Shown piece by piece: positions 55,889 to 64,000 of a stretch of 64,000 bases of DNA; the first letter of the stretch is position 1; every line of letters begins with the position of its first letter. Position numbers and translations under genes: made by a program. The stretch is from NCBI RefSeq assembly GCF_013523165.1, contig NZ_JAAMQI010000002.1, positions 62,001-126,000 on the forward strand. Reading direction: 5' to 3'. The stretch is from Pseudomonas entomophila. Lineage in GTDB: Bacteria; Pseudomonadota; Gammaproteobacteria; Pseudomonadales; Pseudomonadaceae. The notes under the pieces are model-generated. The model saw only the letters and a list, made by a program, of their open reading frames with translations, did no database searches and was not told the origin of the DNA.

Positions 55889-57453
55889 GCGGTTTCGTCC
55901 ACCCAGCGTTGTTCTAGACGGGTACCGGCACCTTGGGGCGGAGCGCCGGCATGGCAGGCCAGGTCGCCGACGTCCAGGCCACGCGCGACCAGGTGCGCGC
56001 GCAGGTCTTCCAGTTGTCCGGCCAGGAGCGTGGCGGTCTCGGCGCGCTCAGCCCAGAGTTGCGCCGACAGGCGTGCCTGGCTCAGTTGCGCCTGCACCTG
56101 CAAGGGCCCCAGCGGATCGACATCGAACGCCAGGTCGAGACGCCAGAGCGCCTGCAACGAATCGCGCTGTTCGCGCGGCGGGTCGTCCTCGCGCGGTGGG
56201 GGCTCCTCGCGCTGGAGCTTGACCTGGATCGGCACGAAGGCCTGGTCCTGGCGCAGCGCCAATTCGCTCTGCCAGGTGGTCTGCACGTTGCCGTGTTCGT
56301 CGATGCCGGTCTGTTGCAGGCTGGCCAGTTGATGGTTCTGCAACCGCGAGATGGCGGCAGCGGCCAGGCGCAGCAGGTGTTCAAGGTCGCCTTCGCCCTC
56401 GCTCAGCTGCTGCAGCAGCCGAGCAGGCAGGGGGAAGCCACCCGGTTGCGGACGCGGGCCGACCTGGCCCAGCATCCCCAGGGCATTGCGGACCATGCCG
56501 GGCAGGGCCTGGGCCAGGCCGCCGGCGGCCATGGCCGGTGGCAGCGTCGGGTTGCCCGGCACGCCTGGCAGTTGGGCGACCAGGCGCAGCATCTGCGCCT
56601 TGAGGTCGCCGGTCAGGCCGCCTGGCTGGCCGCCCAGCAAGCTGGCTTCGAGAAACGCACCCGACCGCGCGAAGGCCTGGGCCAGCCCCTTGGGATCGGT
56701 CAGCTGCGCCAGGTCCGGCAGGGCGCTGAGCAAGGTCTGCACCGTCGTGCGCAGTGCCGGGTCGAGCGGGGCATCGTCGGGCAAGGCCTGCAGGGCCGCG
56801 AGCAACCCCGGCAGGGAAGCCTGGCGCGCCTGCTGGTTGAGTAGCTGCTGGGCGGTCACCAACTGCTCCTGCCGCCCGGCCAATGGCACGAAGCGCAAGG
56901 TCTGGTCGCCCTCTACCAGCGCACTGAGCAGGCTGCCGACAGCCAGCGGGCGTGGGCTGTCGAGGGTCAGCGTCGCACCGGCCTGGGCGGTGTTGAGCAG
57001 GGTCGCCAGGATACGGTGATTGACCGGCTGGCCGGGCACCTGGGGCTCGACCTGGCTGGTCACCACCTTGGCCTGCAGCAAGGTGCCCACGGGGGTGCGT
57101 GTGGTGTCCAGGCGCACCAGGGTGTCGGCACCGGTCGTGTCCAGCTGGCGCACCATCAAGCCCGGCGAGCCACTGGGTGGCTGGCTGACCCGTAGCTGGC
57201 TGCCCTCCGGCAACGGCTGGCGAGCGCTGACCTGCACCTGGTTCTGCGCGCCGTTGGCCTGGGTCAGGCGCAGCAGCATCTGGAAATCCTGGCCGTTCTG
57301 GCGCACCGACACCACTTCGGCCTGCGCATCCTCGCCCGAGGCCAGCGGGCTGGTCTGCGGCGGCATCAGGCGCAGCACCTCACCGCTCGGCGCCGTTCGG
57401 ACGGGCGGTGCGCTCATGGCCGCTGGGGCGTCGAGACGTTTGATGTCGCTCAT
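55885..57453 (-). CDS. Second FliK-like hook-length control protein
   Basis: 522-aa FliK-family protein. An Ala/Gln/Leu/Pro-rich N-terminal part with few charged residues, then a Flg_hook-like C-terminal domain (LWRLDLAFDVDPLGPLQVQAQL, then LLAGQLEDLRAHLVARGLDVG). Only weakly related to the fliK product at 27963-29225. It pairs with the FlhB-like gene downstream. Whether it measures anything or serves another export function is not known. Confidence 0.8.
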   Translation of the reverse strand: MSDIKRLDAPAAMSAPPVRTAPSGEVLRLMPPQTSPLASGEDAQAEVVSVRQNGQDFQMLLRLTQANGAQNQVQVSARQPLPEGSQLRVSQPPSGSPGLMVRQLDTTGADTLVRLDTTRTPVGTLLQAKVVTSQVEPQVPGQPVNHRILATLLNTAQAGATLTLDSPRPLAVGSLLSALVEGDQTLRFVPLAGRQEQLVTAQQLLNQQARQASLPGLLAALQALPDDAPLDPALRTTVQTLLSALPDLAQLTDPKGLAQAFARSGAFLEASLLGGQPGGLTGDLKAQMLRLVAQLPGVPGNPTLPPAMAAGGLAQALPGMVRNALGMLGQVGPRPQPGGFPLPARLLQQLSEGEGDLEHLLRLAAAAISRLQNHQLASLQQTGIDEHGNVQTTWQSELALRQDQAFVPIQVKLQREEPPPREDDPPREQRDSLQALWRLDLAFDVDPLGPLQVQAQLSQARLSAQLWAERAETATLLAGQLEDLRAHLVARGLDVGDLACHAGAPPQGAGTRLEQRWVDETA

Positions 57454-57504
57454 GGTCTGTACACCCTGTCGCGCCCCACGTGCTTCGCCGGGGGCTTGCG
57501 TATG

Positions 57505-57510
57505 TATAAT
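57505..57510 (+). promoter_or_regulatory. Candidate -10 element of the ccm operon
   Basis: A perfect TATAAT in the 148-nt divergent gap between the FliK-like gene and ccmA. No good -35 is seen at the expected distance. Confidence 0.4.
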
Positions 57511-57601
57511 GCCGATCGCGCGCCGGGTCGAGGACCTGTCGCTGCCAGTATAACGGCAGCCAGGCGAGCGACTTGAGGCAGCCCTAGCACAAGGCGGTAC
57601 C

Positions 57602-58234
57602 GTGACCTTTGATCTTCAAGCCGTGGGCCTGGCCTGCGAACGTGACTGGCGCCTGCTGTTCGAGGGCCTGGACCTGCGCCTGCGACCGGGCGAGATGCTT
57701 CGGGTCGGCGGCCCCAACGGCAGTGGCAAGACCAGCCTGCTGCGGGTGCTGGCCGGGCTGATGACCCCGACTGCCGGGCAGGTGCTGCTCGATGGCCGGC
57801 CTCTGGCCTCGCAGCGCCAGGCATTGGCCGGGCGCCTGCTGTGGATCGGCCATGCCGCCGGCATCAAGGACCTGCTCACCGCCCAGGAAAACCTGCACTG
57901 GCTCGGCGCACTGCAAGGCCAGGCCAGCCTGCAGGCAATCGACCAGGCCCTGGATCGAGTCGGCTTGCGTGGCTTCGAAGACGTGCCGTGCCAGAGCCTG
58001 TCTGCCGGCCAGCGTCGGCGCGTGGCCCTGGCCCGGCTGTACCTGGAGGCCCCGCTCGTGTGGATTCTCGACGAACCGTTCACCGCGCTCGACCACGAAG
58101 GCGTGACGCAGCTGGAAGACCACCTGGCCCGTCATTGCGACCGAGGCGGCGGCGTGGTGTTGACCACCCACCATGCCTTGACGCGCACGGCAGCGCGCTA
58201 CCGACAACTCGACCTGGGGCGCCAGGCGGCATGA
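57602..58234 (+). CDS. ccmA: Cytochrome c maturation ABC ATPase CcmA
   Basis: 210-aa ATPase that powers release of heme-loaded CcmE from CcmCD. Walker [10 protein letters not shown] near residue 39, the ABC signature LSAGQRRR, Walker B VWILDEPF, and the H-loop TTHH. GTG 57602 is the only suitable start. It leads the nine-gene operon and overlaps ccmB by 4 nt. Confidence 0.96.
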   Translation: MTFDLQAVGLACERDWRLLFEGLDLRLRPGEMLRVGGPNGSGKTSLLRVLAGLMTPTAGQVLLDGRPLASQRQALAGRLLWIGHAAGIKDLLTAQENLHWLGALQGQASLQAIDQALDRVGLRGFEDVPCQSLSAGQRRRVALARLYLEAPLVWILDEPFTALDHEGVTQLEDHLARHCDRGGGVVLTTHHALTRTAARYRQLDLGRQAA

Positions 58235-58899
58235 ACCTGTTCCTGTCGATGATGCGCCGTGAGGCGCGCGTGCTGTGCCGCCGGCCGGCCGAGCTGGCCA
58301 ACCCCCTGGTGTTCTTCGCGCTGGTCGTCGCGCTGTTCCCCCTGGCCGTCGGCCCGGAGACGACGGTGTTGCGTACGCTGTCGCCTGGCCTGGTCTGGGT
58401 CGCTGCGCTGCTGGCCGTGCTGCTGTCGCTCGATGGGCTGTTTCGCAGCGATTTCGAGGACGGCTCGCTCGAGCAGTGGCTGCTGTCGCGCCGCGCCTTG
58501 CCGTTGCTGGCGCTGGCCAAGGTGCTGACGCACTGGCTGTTTTCCGGCCTGGCCCTGGTGGCGCTGTCGCCCCTGCTGGCGCTGATGCTGGGGTTGCCGG
58601 GCGAGTGCCTGCCGGTGCTGCTCGTCTCCCTGCTGCTCGGCACCCCGGTGCTGAGCCTGCTGGGCGCGGTGGGCGCGGCCTTGACGGTCGGGCTCAAGCG
58701 CGGGGGGGTGCTGCTCGCGCTGCTGGTCCTGCCGCTGTACGTGCCGGTTCTGATCCTGGGCAGCGGCGCGCTGCAAGCGGCGTTGCAAGGTCTGCCGGCC
58801 ACCGGGCAGCTGTGGTGGCTGGCCAGCCTGATGGTGCTGACCGTGACCCTGGCCCCTTTCGCCATCGCCGCCGGGCTGAGGATCAGCGTTGGCGAATAA
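58231..58899 (+). CDS. ccmB: Cytochrome c maturation ABC permease CcmB
   Basis: 222-aa membrane protein with six hydrophobic segments, the permease of the CcmAB complex. The conserved [20 protein letters not shown] region follows the second helix. Start overlaps the ccmA stop (ATGA). Normal length. Confidence 0.96.
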   Translation: MNLFLSMMRREARVLCRRPAELANPLVFFALVVALFPLAVGPETTVLRTLSPGLVWVAALLAVLLSLDGLFRSDFEDGSLEQWLLSRRALPLLALAKVLTHWLFSGLALVALSPLLALMLGLPGECLPVLLVSLLLGTPVLSLLGAVGAALTVGLKRGGVLLALLVLPLYVPVLILGSGALQAALQGLPATGQLWWLASLMVLTVTLAPFAIAAGLRISVGE

Positions 58900-58944
58900 C
58901 GAGACCCGCGCCCGCGCGCGGCCAGTCATTTTGGATGCACCGTG

Positions 58945-59712
58945 ATGAAAACACGCTGGACATGGTTCCACACCTGGGCGTCACCGAAGGGCTTCTACGC
59001 CTTCAGCGGGCGCCTGCTGCCGTGGCTGGCCGGGGCCGCGACGCTGCTGTTGCTGATCGGCATCGTCTGGGGCCTGGCTTTTGCGCCCGAGGACTACCAG
59101 CAAGGCAACAGCTTCCGCATCATCTACATCCACGTGCCCGCCGCGATGCTGGCGCAGTCGTGCTACGTGCTGCTGGCGGTGGCAGGCGTGATCGGGCTGG
59201 TGTGGCAGATCAAGCTGGCGGACGTCGCCTTGCAGTGCGCAGCGCCCATCGGTGCCTGGATGACCGCGCTGGCGCTGCTCACCGGGGCGATCTGGGGCAA
59301 GCCGACCTGGGGCAGCTGGTGGGTCTGGGATGCGCGCCTGACCTCGATGCTGATCCTGCTGTTCCTGTACGTCGGCATCATCGCCCTGGGTCAGGCCATC
59401 AGCCACCGCGACAGCGCCGGCAAGGCCTGCGCAGTGCTGGCGATCGTCGGGGTGGTGAACGTTCCGATCATCAAGTATTCGGTGCAGTGGTGGAACACCC
59501 TGCACCAGGGCGCCACCTTCAGCCTGACCGAAAAACCGGCCATGCCGGCTCAGATGTGGTTGCCGCTGCTGTTCACCGTGCTGGGCCTGTATTGCTTCTT
59601 CGGTGCGGTGCTGCTGTTGCGCATGCGCCTGGAAGTGCTGCGACGCGAAGCACGGGCGAGTTGGGTGAAGGCCGAGATCGCCCGCTGCCTGGGCCAGGAG
59701 ACCCCTTCATGA
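58945..59712 (+). CDS. ccmC: Heme handling protein CcmC
   Basis: 255-aa membrane protein with six helices that attaches heme to CcmE. The periplasmic tryptophan-rich [13 protein letters not shown] signature lies between two conserved His-containing helices ([18 protein letters not shown]). ATG 58945 is used; an adjacent GTG at 58942 is possible. There is a 45-nt gap to ccmB, the largest in the operon. Confidence 0.96.
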   Translation: MKTRWTWFHTWASPKGFYAFSGRLLPWLAGAATLLLLIGIVWGLAFAPEDYQQGNSFRIIYIHVPAAMLAQSCYVLLAVAGVIGLVWQIKLADVALQCAAPIGAWMTALALLTGAIWGKPTWGSWWVWDARLTSMLILLFLYVGIIALGQAISHRDSAGKACAVLAIVGVVNVPIIKYSVQWWNTLHQGATFSLTEKPAMPAQMWLPLLFTVLGLYCFFGAVLLLRMRLEVLRREARASWVKAEIARCLGQETPS

Positions 59713-59885
59713 ATTTCGCCTCCTTCAGTGATTTTCTCGCCATGGGCCGCCATGGCCTGTACGTCTGGTCGGCCTATGGCCTGTGCCTGGCGGTGCTGGC
59801 GATCAACGTCGCGGCGCCGCTCTGGGCGCGCCGCCGTCACCTGCGCGACGAAGCGCGCCGTCTGCGCCGGGAGCGTGCTCGATGA
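59709..59885 (+). CDS. ccmD: Heme exporter protein CcmD
   Basis: 58-aa single-pass membrane protein with the usual pattern: [13 protein letters not shown], one helix, then an Arg-rich cytoplasmic tail ([18 protein letters not shown]). It stabilises the CcmC-CcmE complex. It overlaps both neighbours by 4 nt. Confidence 0.93.
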   Translation: MNFASFSDFLAMGRHGLYVWSAYGLCLAVLAINVAAPLWARRRHLRDEARRLRRERAR

Positions 59886-60337
59886 CACCACACCGCAGGA
59901 AACGCCTGGTCCTGATCGCCGCGCTGCTGCTCGGCGTGAGCCTGGCCGTGGGCTTCGCCCTGACGGCCTTGCAGCAGAACATCAACCTGTTCTACACCCC
60001 GACTCAGATCGCCGACGGCGAGGCGCCCCACGGCACGCGCATTCGCGCCGGGGGCATGGTCGAGAAGGGCTCGGTGCAGCGTTCGGCCGATTCGCTGGAC
60101 GTGCGCTTCGTGGTGACCGACTTCCACCGCTCGGTGGCGATCACCTACCGCGGCATCCTGCCGGACCTGTTCCGGGAAGGGCAGGGCATCGTCGCGCTGG
60201 GCAAGCTGGGTACCGACGGCGTCGTGGTCGCCGACGAAGTGCTGGCCAAGCATGACGAGACCTACATGCCACCGGAAGTCACCCAGGCGCTCAAGAACAG
60301 TGGCCAGGCGTCCACCGCCGCGCAGGCCCGCCCATGA
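59882..60337 (+). CDS. ccmE: Periplasmic heme chaperone CcmE
   Basis: 151-aa membrane-anchored OB-fold protein. One N-terminal helix (about 8-28), then the beta-barrel, with the covalent heme site HDETY (the HxxxY motif) in [13 protein letters not shown]. It shuttles heme from CcmC to CcmF. Start overlaps ccmD. Confidence 0.96.
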   Translation: MTPHRRKRLVLIAALLLGVSLAVGFALTALQQNINLFYTPTQIADGEAPHGTRIRAGGMVEKGSVQRSADSLDVRFVVTDFHRSVAITYRGILPDLFREGQGIVALGKLGTDGVVVADEVLAKHDETYMPPEVTQALKNSGQASTAAQARP

Positions 60338-62322
60338 ACGCGACCTTGCTCGTGCCCGAACTGGGCCAGCTGGCGATGATCCTGGCGCTCTGCTTCGCCG
60401 CCGTGCAGGCCAGCCTGCCGCTGATCGGCGCCTGGCGCATGGACCGCCTGTGGATGGGGCTGGCGCGCCCGGCCGCCTGGGGCCAGTTCGGGGGGCTGGT
60501 GGTGGCGTTCGCCTGCCTGACCCAGGCTTTCCTGACCGACAACTTCTCGGTCGCCTACGTCGCCAACAATTCCAACAGCGCCTTGCCCTGGTACTACAAG
60601 TTCAGCGCCGTCTGGGGCGCCCACGAGGGCTCGCTGCTGCTCTGGGCACTGATCCTCGGCGGCTGGACCTTCGCCGTCTCGGTGTGCTCGCGGCAGTTGC
60701 CGCAGGTCATGCTGGCGCGGGTGCTGGCGGTGATGGGGATGATCAGCGTGGGCTTCCTGACGTTCCTGATCGCCACCTCCAACCCCTTCGAGCGCCTGCT
60801 GCCGCAGATGCCGGCCAACGGCCGCGACCTCAACCCGCTGTTGCAGGACATCGGCCTGATCGTGCACCCGCCGATGCTGTACATGGGCTACGTCGGTTTC
60901 TCGGTGGCCTTCGCCTTCGCCATCGCCGCCTTGCTCGGCGGCCGTCTGGACGCGGCCTGGGCACGCTGGTCGCGCCCGTGGACCCTGGTGGCCTGGGCCT
61001 TTCTCGGCATCGGCATCACCTTGGGGTCCTGGTGGGCGTACTATGAACTGGGCTGGGGCGGCTGGTGGTTCTGGGACCCGGTGGAAAACGCCTCGTTCAT
61101 GCCCTGGCTGGTGGGCACCGCCCTGGTGCATTCGCTGGCAGTGACCGAAAAGCGCGGGGTGTTCAAGAGCTGGACGGTACTGCTGGCGATCGCGGCGTTC
61201 TCGCTGAGCCTGCTGGGGACCTTCCTGGTGCGCTCCGGGGTGCTGACCTCGGTGCACGCGTTCGCTGCCGACCCGTCCCGGGGCGTGTTCATCCTGGCCT
61301 TCCTGCTGTGCGTGGTCGGCGGTTCGCTGACCTTGTTCGCCGTGCGTGCACCGGTGGTCAAGAGCCACATCCGCTTCGCCCTGTGGTCGCGCGAGGCGCT
61401 GTTGCTGGCCAACAACCTGCTCTTGGTGGTGGCGGCGTCGATGATCCTACTCGGCACCCTGTACCCCTTGATCCTCGATGCCCTGACCGGAGCCAAGCTG
61501 TCGGTGGGTCCGCCGTATTTCGACGCCCTGTTCCTGCCGTTGATGGCCTTGCTGATGCTGGTGCTGGGCCTCGGCGTGCTGGTGCGCTGGAAGGACACGC
61601 CAGGCCGTTGGCTGGCGGGCATGCTGACCCCGGTGCTGCTCGGCAGTGCGCTGCTGGCGCCACTGGGCAGCCTGCTGGTCGGTGATTTCGCCTGGCCGGT
61701 GGCGAGTACCGTGGCGCTGGCCGCCTGGATGGTGCTCGGCGGAGTCCGCGACGTGCTCGACAAGACGCGCCACACGGGCCGACTGGCCGGCTTGCGGCGC
61801 CTGCCACGCAGCTACTGGGGCATGCAGGTGGCGCACCTGGGGCTGGCGGTCTGTGCGCTCGGCGTGGTGCTGTCCAGCCATGGCAGTGCCGAACGCGACC
61901 TGCGCCTGGCGCCGGGCGAAGACGTCACCCTGGCCGGGTACGTGTTCCACTTCGAGGGCGCTGCGCACGCCGAAGGGCCGAACTTCGTGGCCGACCGAGG
62001 CACCCTGCGGGTCACCCGTGACGGCCATGAGGTCGCCGTGCTGCACCCGGAGAAACGTCTGTACAGCGTTCAGCGCTCGGTGATGACCGAGGCGGGCATC
62101 GATGCCGGCTTCACCCGTGATCTCTACGTCGCCCTCGGCGAGCCGTTGGAGAACGGCGCCTGGGCGGTGCGCATCCACGTCAAGCCGTACGTGCGCTGGA
62201 TCTGGCTGGGCGGACTGCTGACCGGGCTGGGTGGTCTGCTGGCGGCATTCGACCGGCGTTACCGGGCCAAGGTGACGGCGCGCGTGCGCGAAGGCTTGAA
62301 CCTGTCTGGAGCGACGGCATGA
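60334..62322 (+). CDS. ccmF: Cytochrome c heme lyase subunit CcmF
   Basis: 662-aa polytopic protein that joins heme to apocytochrome c with CcmH. The WWD-type signature [19 protein letters not shown] is near residue 242, with conserved His residues before and after ([19 protein letters not shown]). About 15 membrane helices. Overlaps ccmE and ccmG by 4 nt each. Confidence 0.97.
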   Translation: MNATLLVPELGQLAMILALCFAAVQASLPLIGAWRMDRLWMGLARPAAWGQFGGLVVAFACLTQAFLTDNFSVAYVANNSNSALPWYYKFSAVWGAHEGSLLLWALILGGWTFAVSVCSRQLPQVMLARVLAVMGMISVGFLTFLIATSNPFERLLPQMPANGRDLNPLLQDIGLIVHPPMLYMGYVGFSVAFAFAIAALLGGRLDAAWARWSRPWTLVAWAFLGIGITLGSWWAYYELGWGGWWFWDPVENASFMPWLVGTALVHSLAVTEKRGVFKSWTVLLAIAAFSLSLLGTFLVRSGVLTSVHAFAADPSRGVFILAFLLCVVGGSLTLFAVRAPVVKSHIRFALWSREALLLANNLLLVVAASMILLGTLYPLILDALTGAKLSVGPPYFDALFLPLMALLMLVLGLGVLVRWKDTPGRWLAGMLTPVLLGSALLAPLGSLLVGDFAWPVASTVALAAWMVLGGVRDVLDKTRHTGRLAGLRRLPRSYWGMQVAHLGLAVCALGVVLSSHGSAERDLRLAPGEDVTLAGYVFHFEGAAHAEGPNFVADRGTLRVTRDGHEVAVLHPEKRLYSVQRSVMTEAGIDAGFTRDLYVALGEPLENGAWAVRIHVKPYVRWIWLGGLLTGLGGLLAAFDRRYRAKVTARVREGLNLSGATA

Positions 62323-62855
62323 AGCGTTGGATGAAAGCGGTGCCGCTGGTGGCGTTCCTGCTGCTGGCCGGGGTGTTGTACAAAGGGCTGTTCCTCAAGC
62401 CCGACGCGCTGCCGTCCGCGCTGCTCGGCAAGCCGTTCCCGGCGTTTTCGCTGCCGGCCGTGCAAGGCGAGCGGACCGTGACCGAGGCCGATCTGATCGG
62501 CCGTCCGGCGCTGGTCAACGTCTGGGGCACCTGGTGTCCGTCGTGCAAGGTCGAGCACCCGTTCCTGAACCAGCTGGCCGAGCAGGGCGTGCTGATCCAT
62601 GGCATCGACTACAAGGACGATGTGGCCGCGGCCCAGGCCTGGCTGCGCGACTTCCACGACCCCTATGCGCTGAACGTGCGCGACGACGCGGGCACCCTCG
62701 GCCTGAACCTGGGGGTGTATGGCGCGCCGGAAACCTTCCTGATCGATGCCCGCGGCATCATCCGTCACCGCCATGTCGGGGTGATCGACGCCACGGTCTG
62801 GCGCGAACAGCTGGCGCCGCTGTACCAGGCTCTGGTCGACGAGGCGCGGCCATGA
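62319..62855 (+). CDS. ccmG: Thiol:disulfide interchange protein CcmG/DsbE
   Basis: 178-aa periplasmic thioredoxin-like reductant for apocytochrome c. One membrane anchor (about 5-24), the redox motif WCPSC in [14 protein letters not shown], and the conserved GAPETFLID. Start overlaps ccmF (ATGA). Confidence 0.96.
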   Translation: MKRWMKAVPLVAFLLLAGVLYKGLFLKPDALPSALLGKPFPAFSLPAVQGERTVTEADLIGRPALVNVWGTWCPSCKVEHPFLNQLAEQGVLIHGIDYKDDVAAAQAWLRDFHDPYALNVRDDAGTLGLNLGVYGAPETFLIDARGIIRHRHVGVIDATVWREQLAPLYQALVDEARP

Positions 62856-63325
62856 GGCGCTGGCTGGCGGCCCTGGTGCTGGGCCTGGGGCTGGTCGGGA
62901 CGGTGCAGGCCGCGATCGACACCTACCGCTTTCGCGACGACGCCGAGCGGGCACGCTACCAGCAGCTGACCCGCGAACTGCGCTGCCCCAAGTGCCAGAA
63001 CCAGGACATCGCCGACTCCAACGCGCCGATTGCCGCCGACCTGCGCCGCGAGATCTTCCGGTTGCTGGGCGAGGGCCAGAGCAACGCGCAGATCGTCGCG
63101 TTCATGGTCGATCGCTATGGCGACTTCGTGCGCTACAAGCCGGCCCTGACGCCGCGGACCTGGCTGCTCTGGTTCGGCCCCGGCGTGCTGCTGGTCGCTG
63201 GCGCCATCACGCTGGTACTGCGGGTGCGCCAGCGTCGGACGCCGACAGCGGACGAGGCCTCGACCCTTTCACCCGAAGAGCGCGAGCGGCTGTCCCGGCT
63301 GCTCGACAGGAAGACCGACCGATGA
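62852..63325 (+). CDS. ccmH: Cytochrome c maturation protein CcmH
   Basis: 157-aa CcmH/CycL. A signal peptide ([16 protein letters not shown]), the redox [19 protein letters not shown] motif with the CxxC pair, then one membrane helix near 105-125 and a charged tail. It keeps the heme-binding cysteines of apocytochrome reduced. Overlaps both neighbours by 4 nt. Confidence 0.96.
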   Translation: MRRWLAALVLGLGLVGTVQAAIDTYRFRDDAERARYQQLTRELRCPKCQNQDIADSNAPIAADLRREIFRLLGEGQSNAQIVAFMVDRYGDFVRYKPALTPRTWLLWFGPGVLLVAGAITLVLRVRQRRTPTADEASTLSPEERERLSRLLDRKTDR

Positions 63326-64000
63326 TCGAGTTATGGCTGAGCGCCGGCCTGCTGTTGCTGGTGGCCCTGGGCATGCTGCTGGTGCCCGTGCTGCGCGACC
63401 GGGGGGGCCATGCCGAGGTGGACCGCACCGCGGTCAACGTCGAGGCCTACCAGGCACGTGTCGCCGAACTCGAAGCCCAGCAGCAGGCGGGCTTGCTCGA
63501 CGAGGGGCAGGTGCAGCACGGGCGCGACGAGGCAGCCCGTGAACTGTTGACCGACGCCGACCAGGCCGAGCCCGAGCGCCCCATGCGCCTGGGCCGTGCC
63601 GTGCCCCTGGCGGCGGCGCTGCTGGTGCCATTGGCCGCGCTGGGCCTGTACCTGCACGTCGGGGCGGCCGATCGGGTCGCGCTGACCCAGTCCTTCGCCC
63701 ACCCACCCAAGACGCTGCAGGAGATGACGTCGCGCCTGGAGCGTACCGTCGCCGTGCAGCCCGATTCGGTGGAAAGCCTGTACTTCCTGGGCCGTGCCTA
63801 CATGGCCGAACAGCGGTTCGGTGACGCCGCCCAGGCCTTCGAGCGGGCCGCGGCGCTGAGCGGGACCCAGCCCGAACTGCTGGGGCAGTGGGCCCAGGCC
63901 GTGTATTTCGCCGCCGGCAAGCGCTGGAGCCCACAGGTGCAGGCGCTGACCGACCAGGCACTCAAGGCCGACCCGGGCGAGCCTACCAGCCTGGGGTTGC
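63322..64000 (+). CDS. ccmI: Cytochrome c biogenesis TPR protein CcmI (3' end outside window)
   Basis: The first 226 codons are present and open to the window end. Two membrane helices (about 5-22 and 92-112) flank a cytoplasmic loop, followed by the start of the periplasmic TPR domain ([29 protein letters not shown]). It delivers apocytochrome c to the CcmF-CcmH lyase. ATG 63322 overlaps the ccmH stop. Confidence 0.94.
   Translation, partial: MIELWLSAGLLLLVALGMLLVPVLRDRGGHAEVDRTAVNVEAYQARVAELEAQQQAGLLDEGQVQHGRDEAARELLTDADQAEPERPMRLGRAVPLAAALLVPLAALGLYLHVGAADRVALTQSFAHPPKTLQEMTSRLERTVAVQPDSVESLYFLGRAYMAEQRFGDAAQAFERAAALSGTQPELLGQWAQAVYFAAGKRWSPQVQALTDQALKADPGEPTSLGL

Overview
The window is chromosomal DNA of high G+C content from a Pseudomonas. 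FleQ, FleS/FleR, FleN, FlhF, MotC/MotD, HptB-HsbR-HsbA and the gene order all match the polar-flagellum region of fluorescent pseudomonads, and the REP sequences resemble those of the P. putida/P. entomophila group. The species cannot be fixed from this sequence alone. Both ends are cut inside genes: a glycosyltransferase on the left and ccmI on the right. I see no tRNA, rRNA, IS element, integrase or CRISPR array.

Region 1 (1-11,094) is a flagellin-glycosylation island just upstream of the flagellin gene. It has two large modular glycosyltransferases, a CDP-sugar pathway (cytidylyltransferase, CDP-glucose 4,6-dehydratase, RmlC-type epimerase, sugar C-methyltransferase, SDR ketoreductase), a CmcI-family protein and a stand-alone ketoacyl synthase III. 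The enzyme set predicts a branched, C-methylated 6-deoxyhexose donor.

Region 2 (11,113-48,000) is the flagellar core. It runs fliC-flaG-fliD-fliS-fliT, fleQ, fleSR, fliEFGHIJ, hsbA-hsbR-hptB, fliK, fliLMNOPQR-flhB, flhA-flhF-fleN-fliA. The regulatory hierarchy can be read in the DNA. Five good sigma-54 sites (before fleS, fliE, fliK, fliL and flhA) lie 49-61 nt upstream of their genes, and two excellent sigma-28 sites precede fliC and fliS. REP pairs occupy the three longest non-coding gaps.

Region 3 (40,744-49,704) is the chemotaxis and motor block cheY-cheZ-cheA-cheB-motC-motD-parC-parP-cheW-DUF2802. CheA carries four tandem copies of an acidic motif in its linker.

Region 4 (49,784-57,453) is the accessory part. 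Two paralogous proteins of about 910 residues on the minus strand combine a dermonecrotic-toxin-like (DUF6543-type) N-terminal part with a C-terminal GT-A domain resembling large clostridial glucosylating toxins. They lie directly downstream, on the same strand, of a FliK-like gene and a stand-alone FlhB C-domain gene. This is the most novel-looking locus in the window.

Region 5 (57,602-64,000) is the ccmABCDEFGHI cytochrome c maturation operon, tightly overlapping and conserved.
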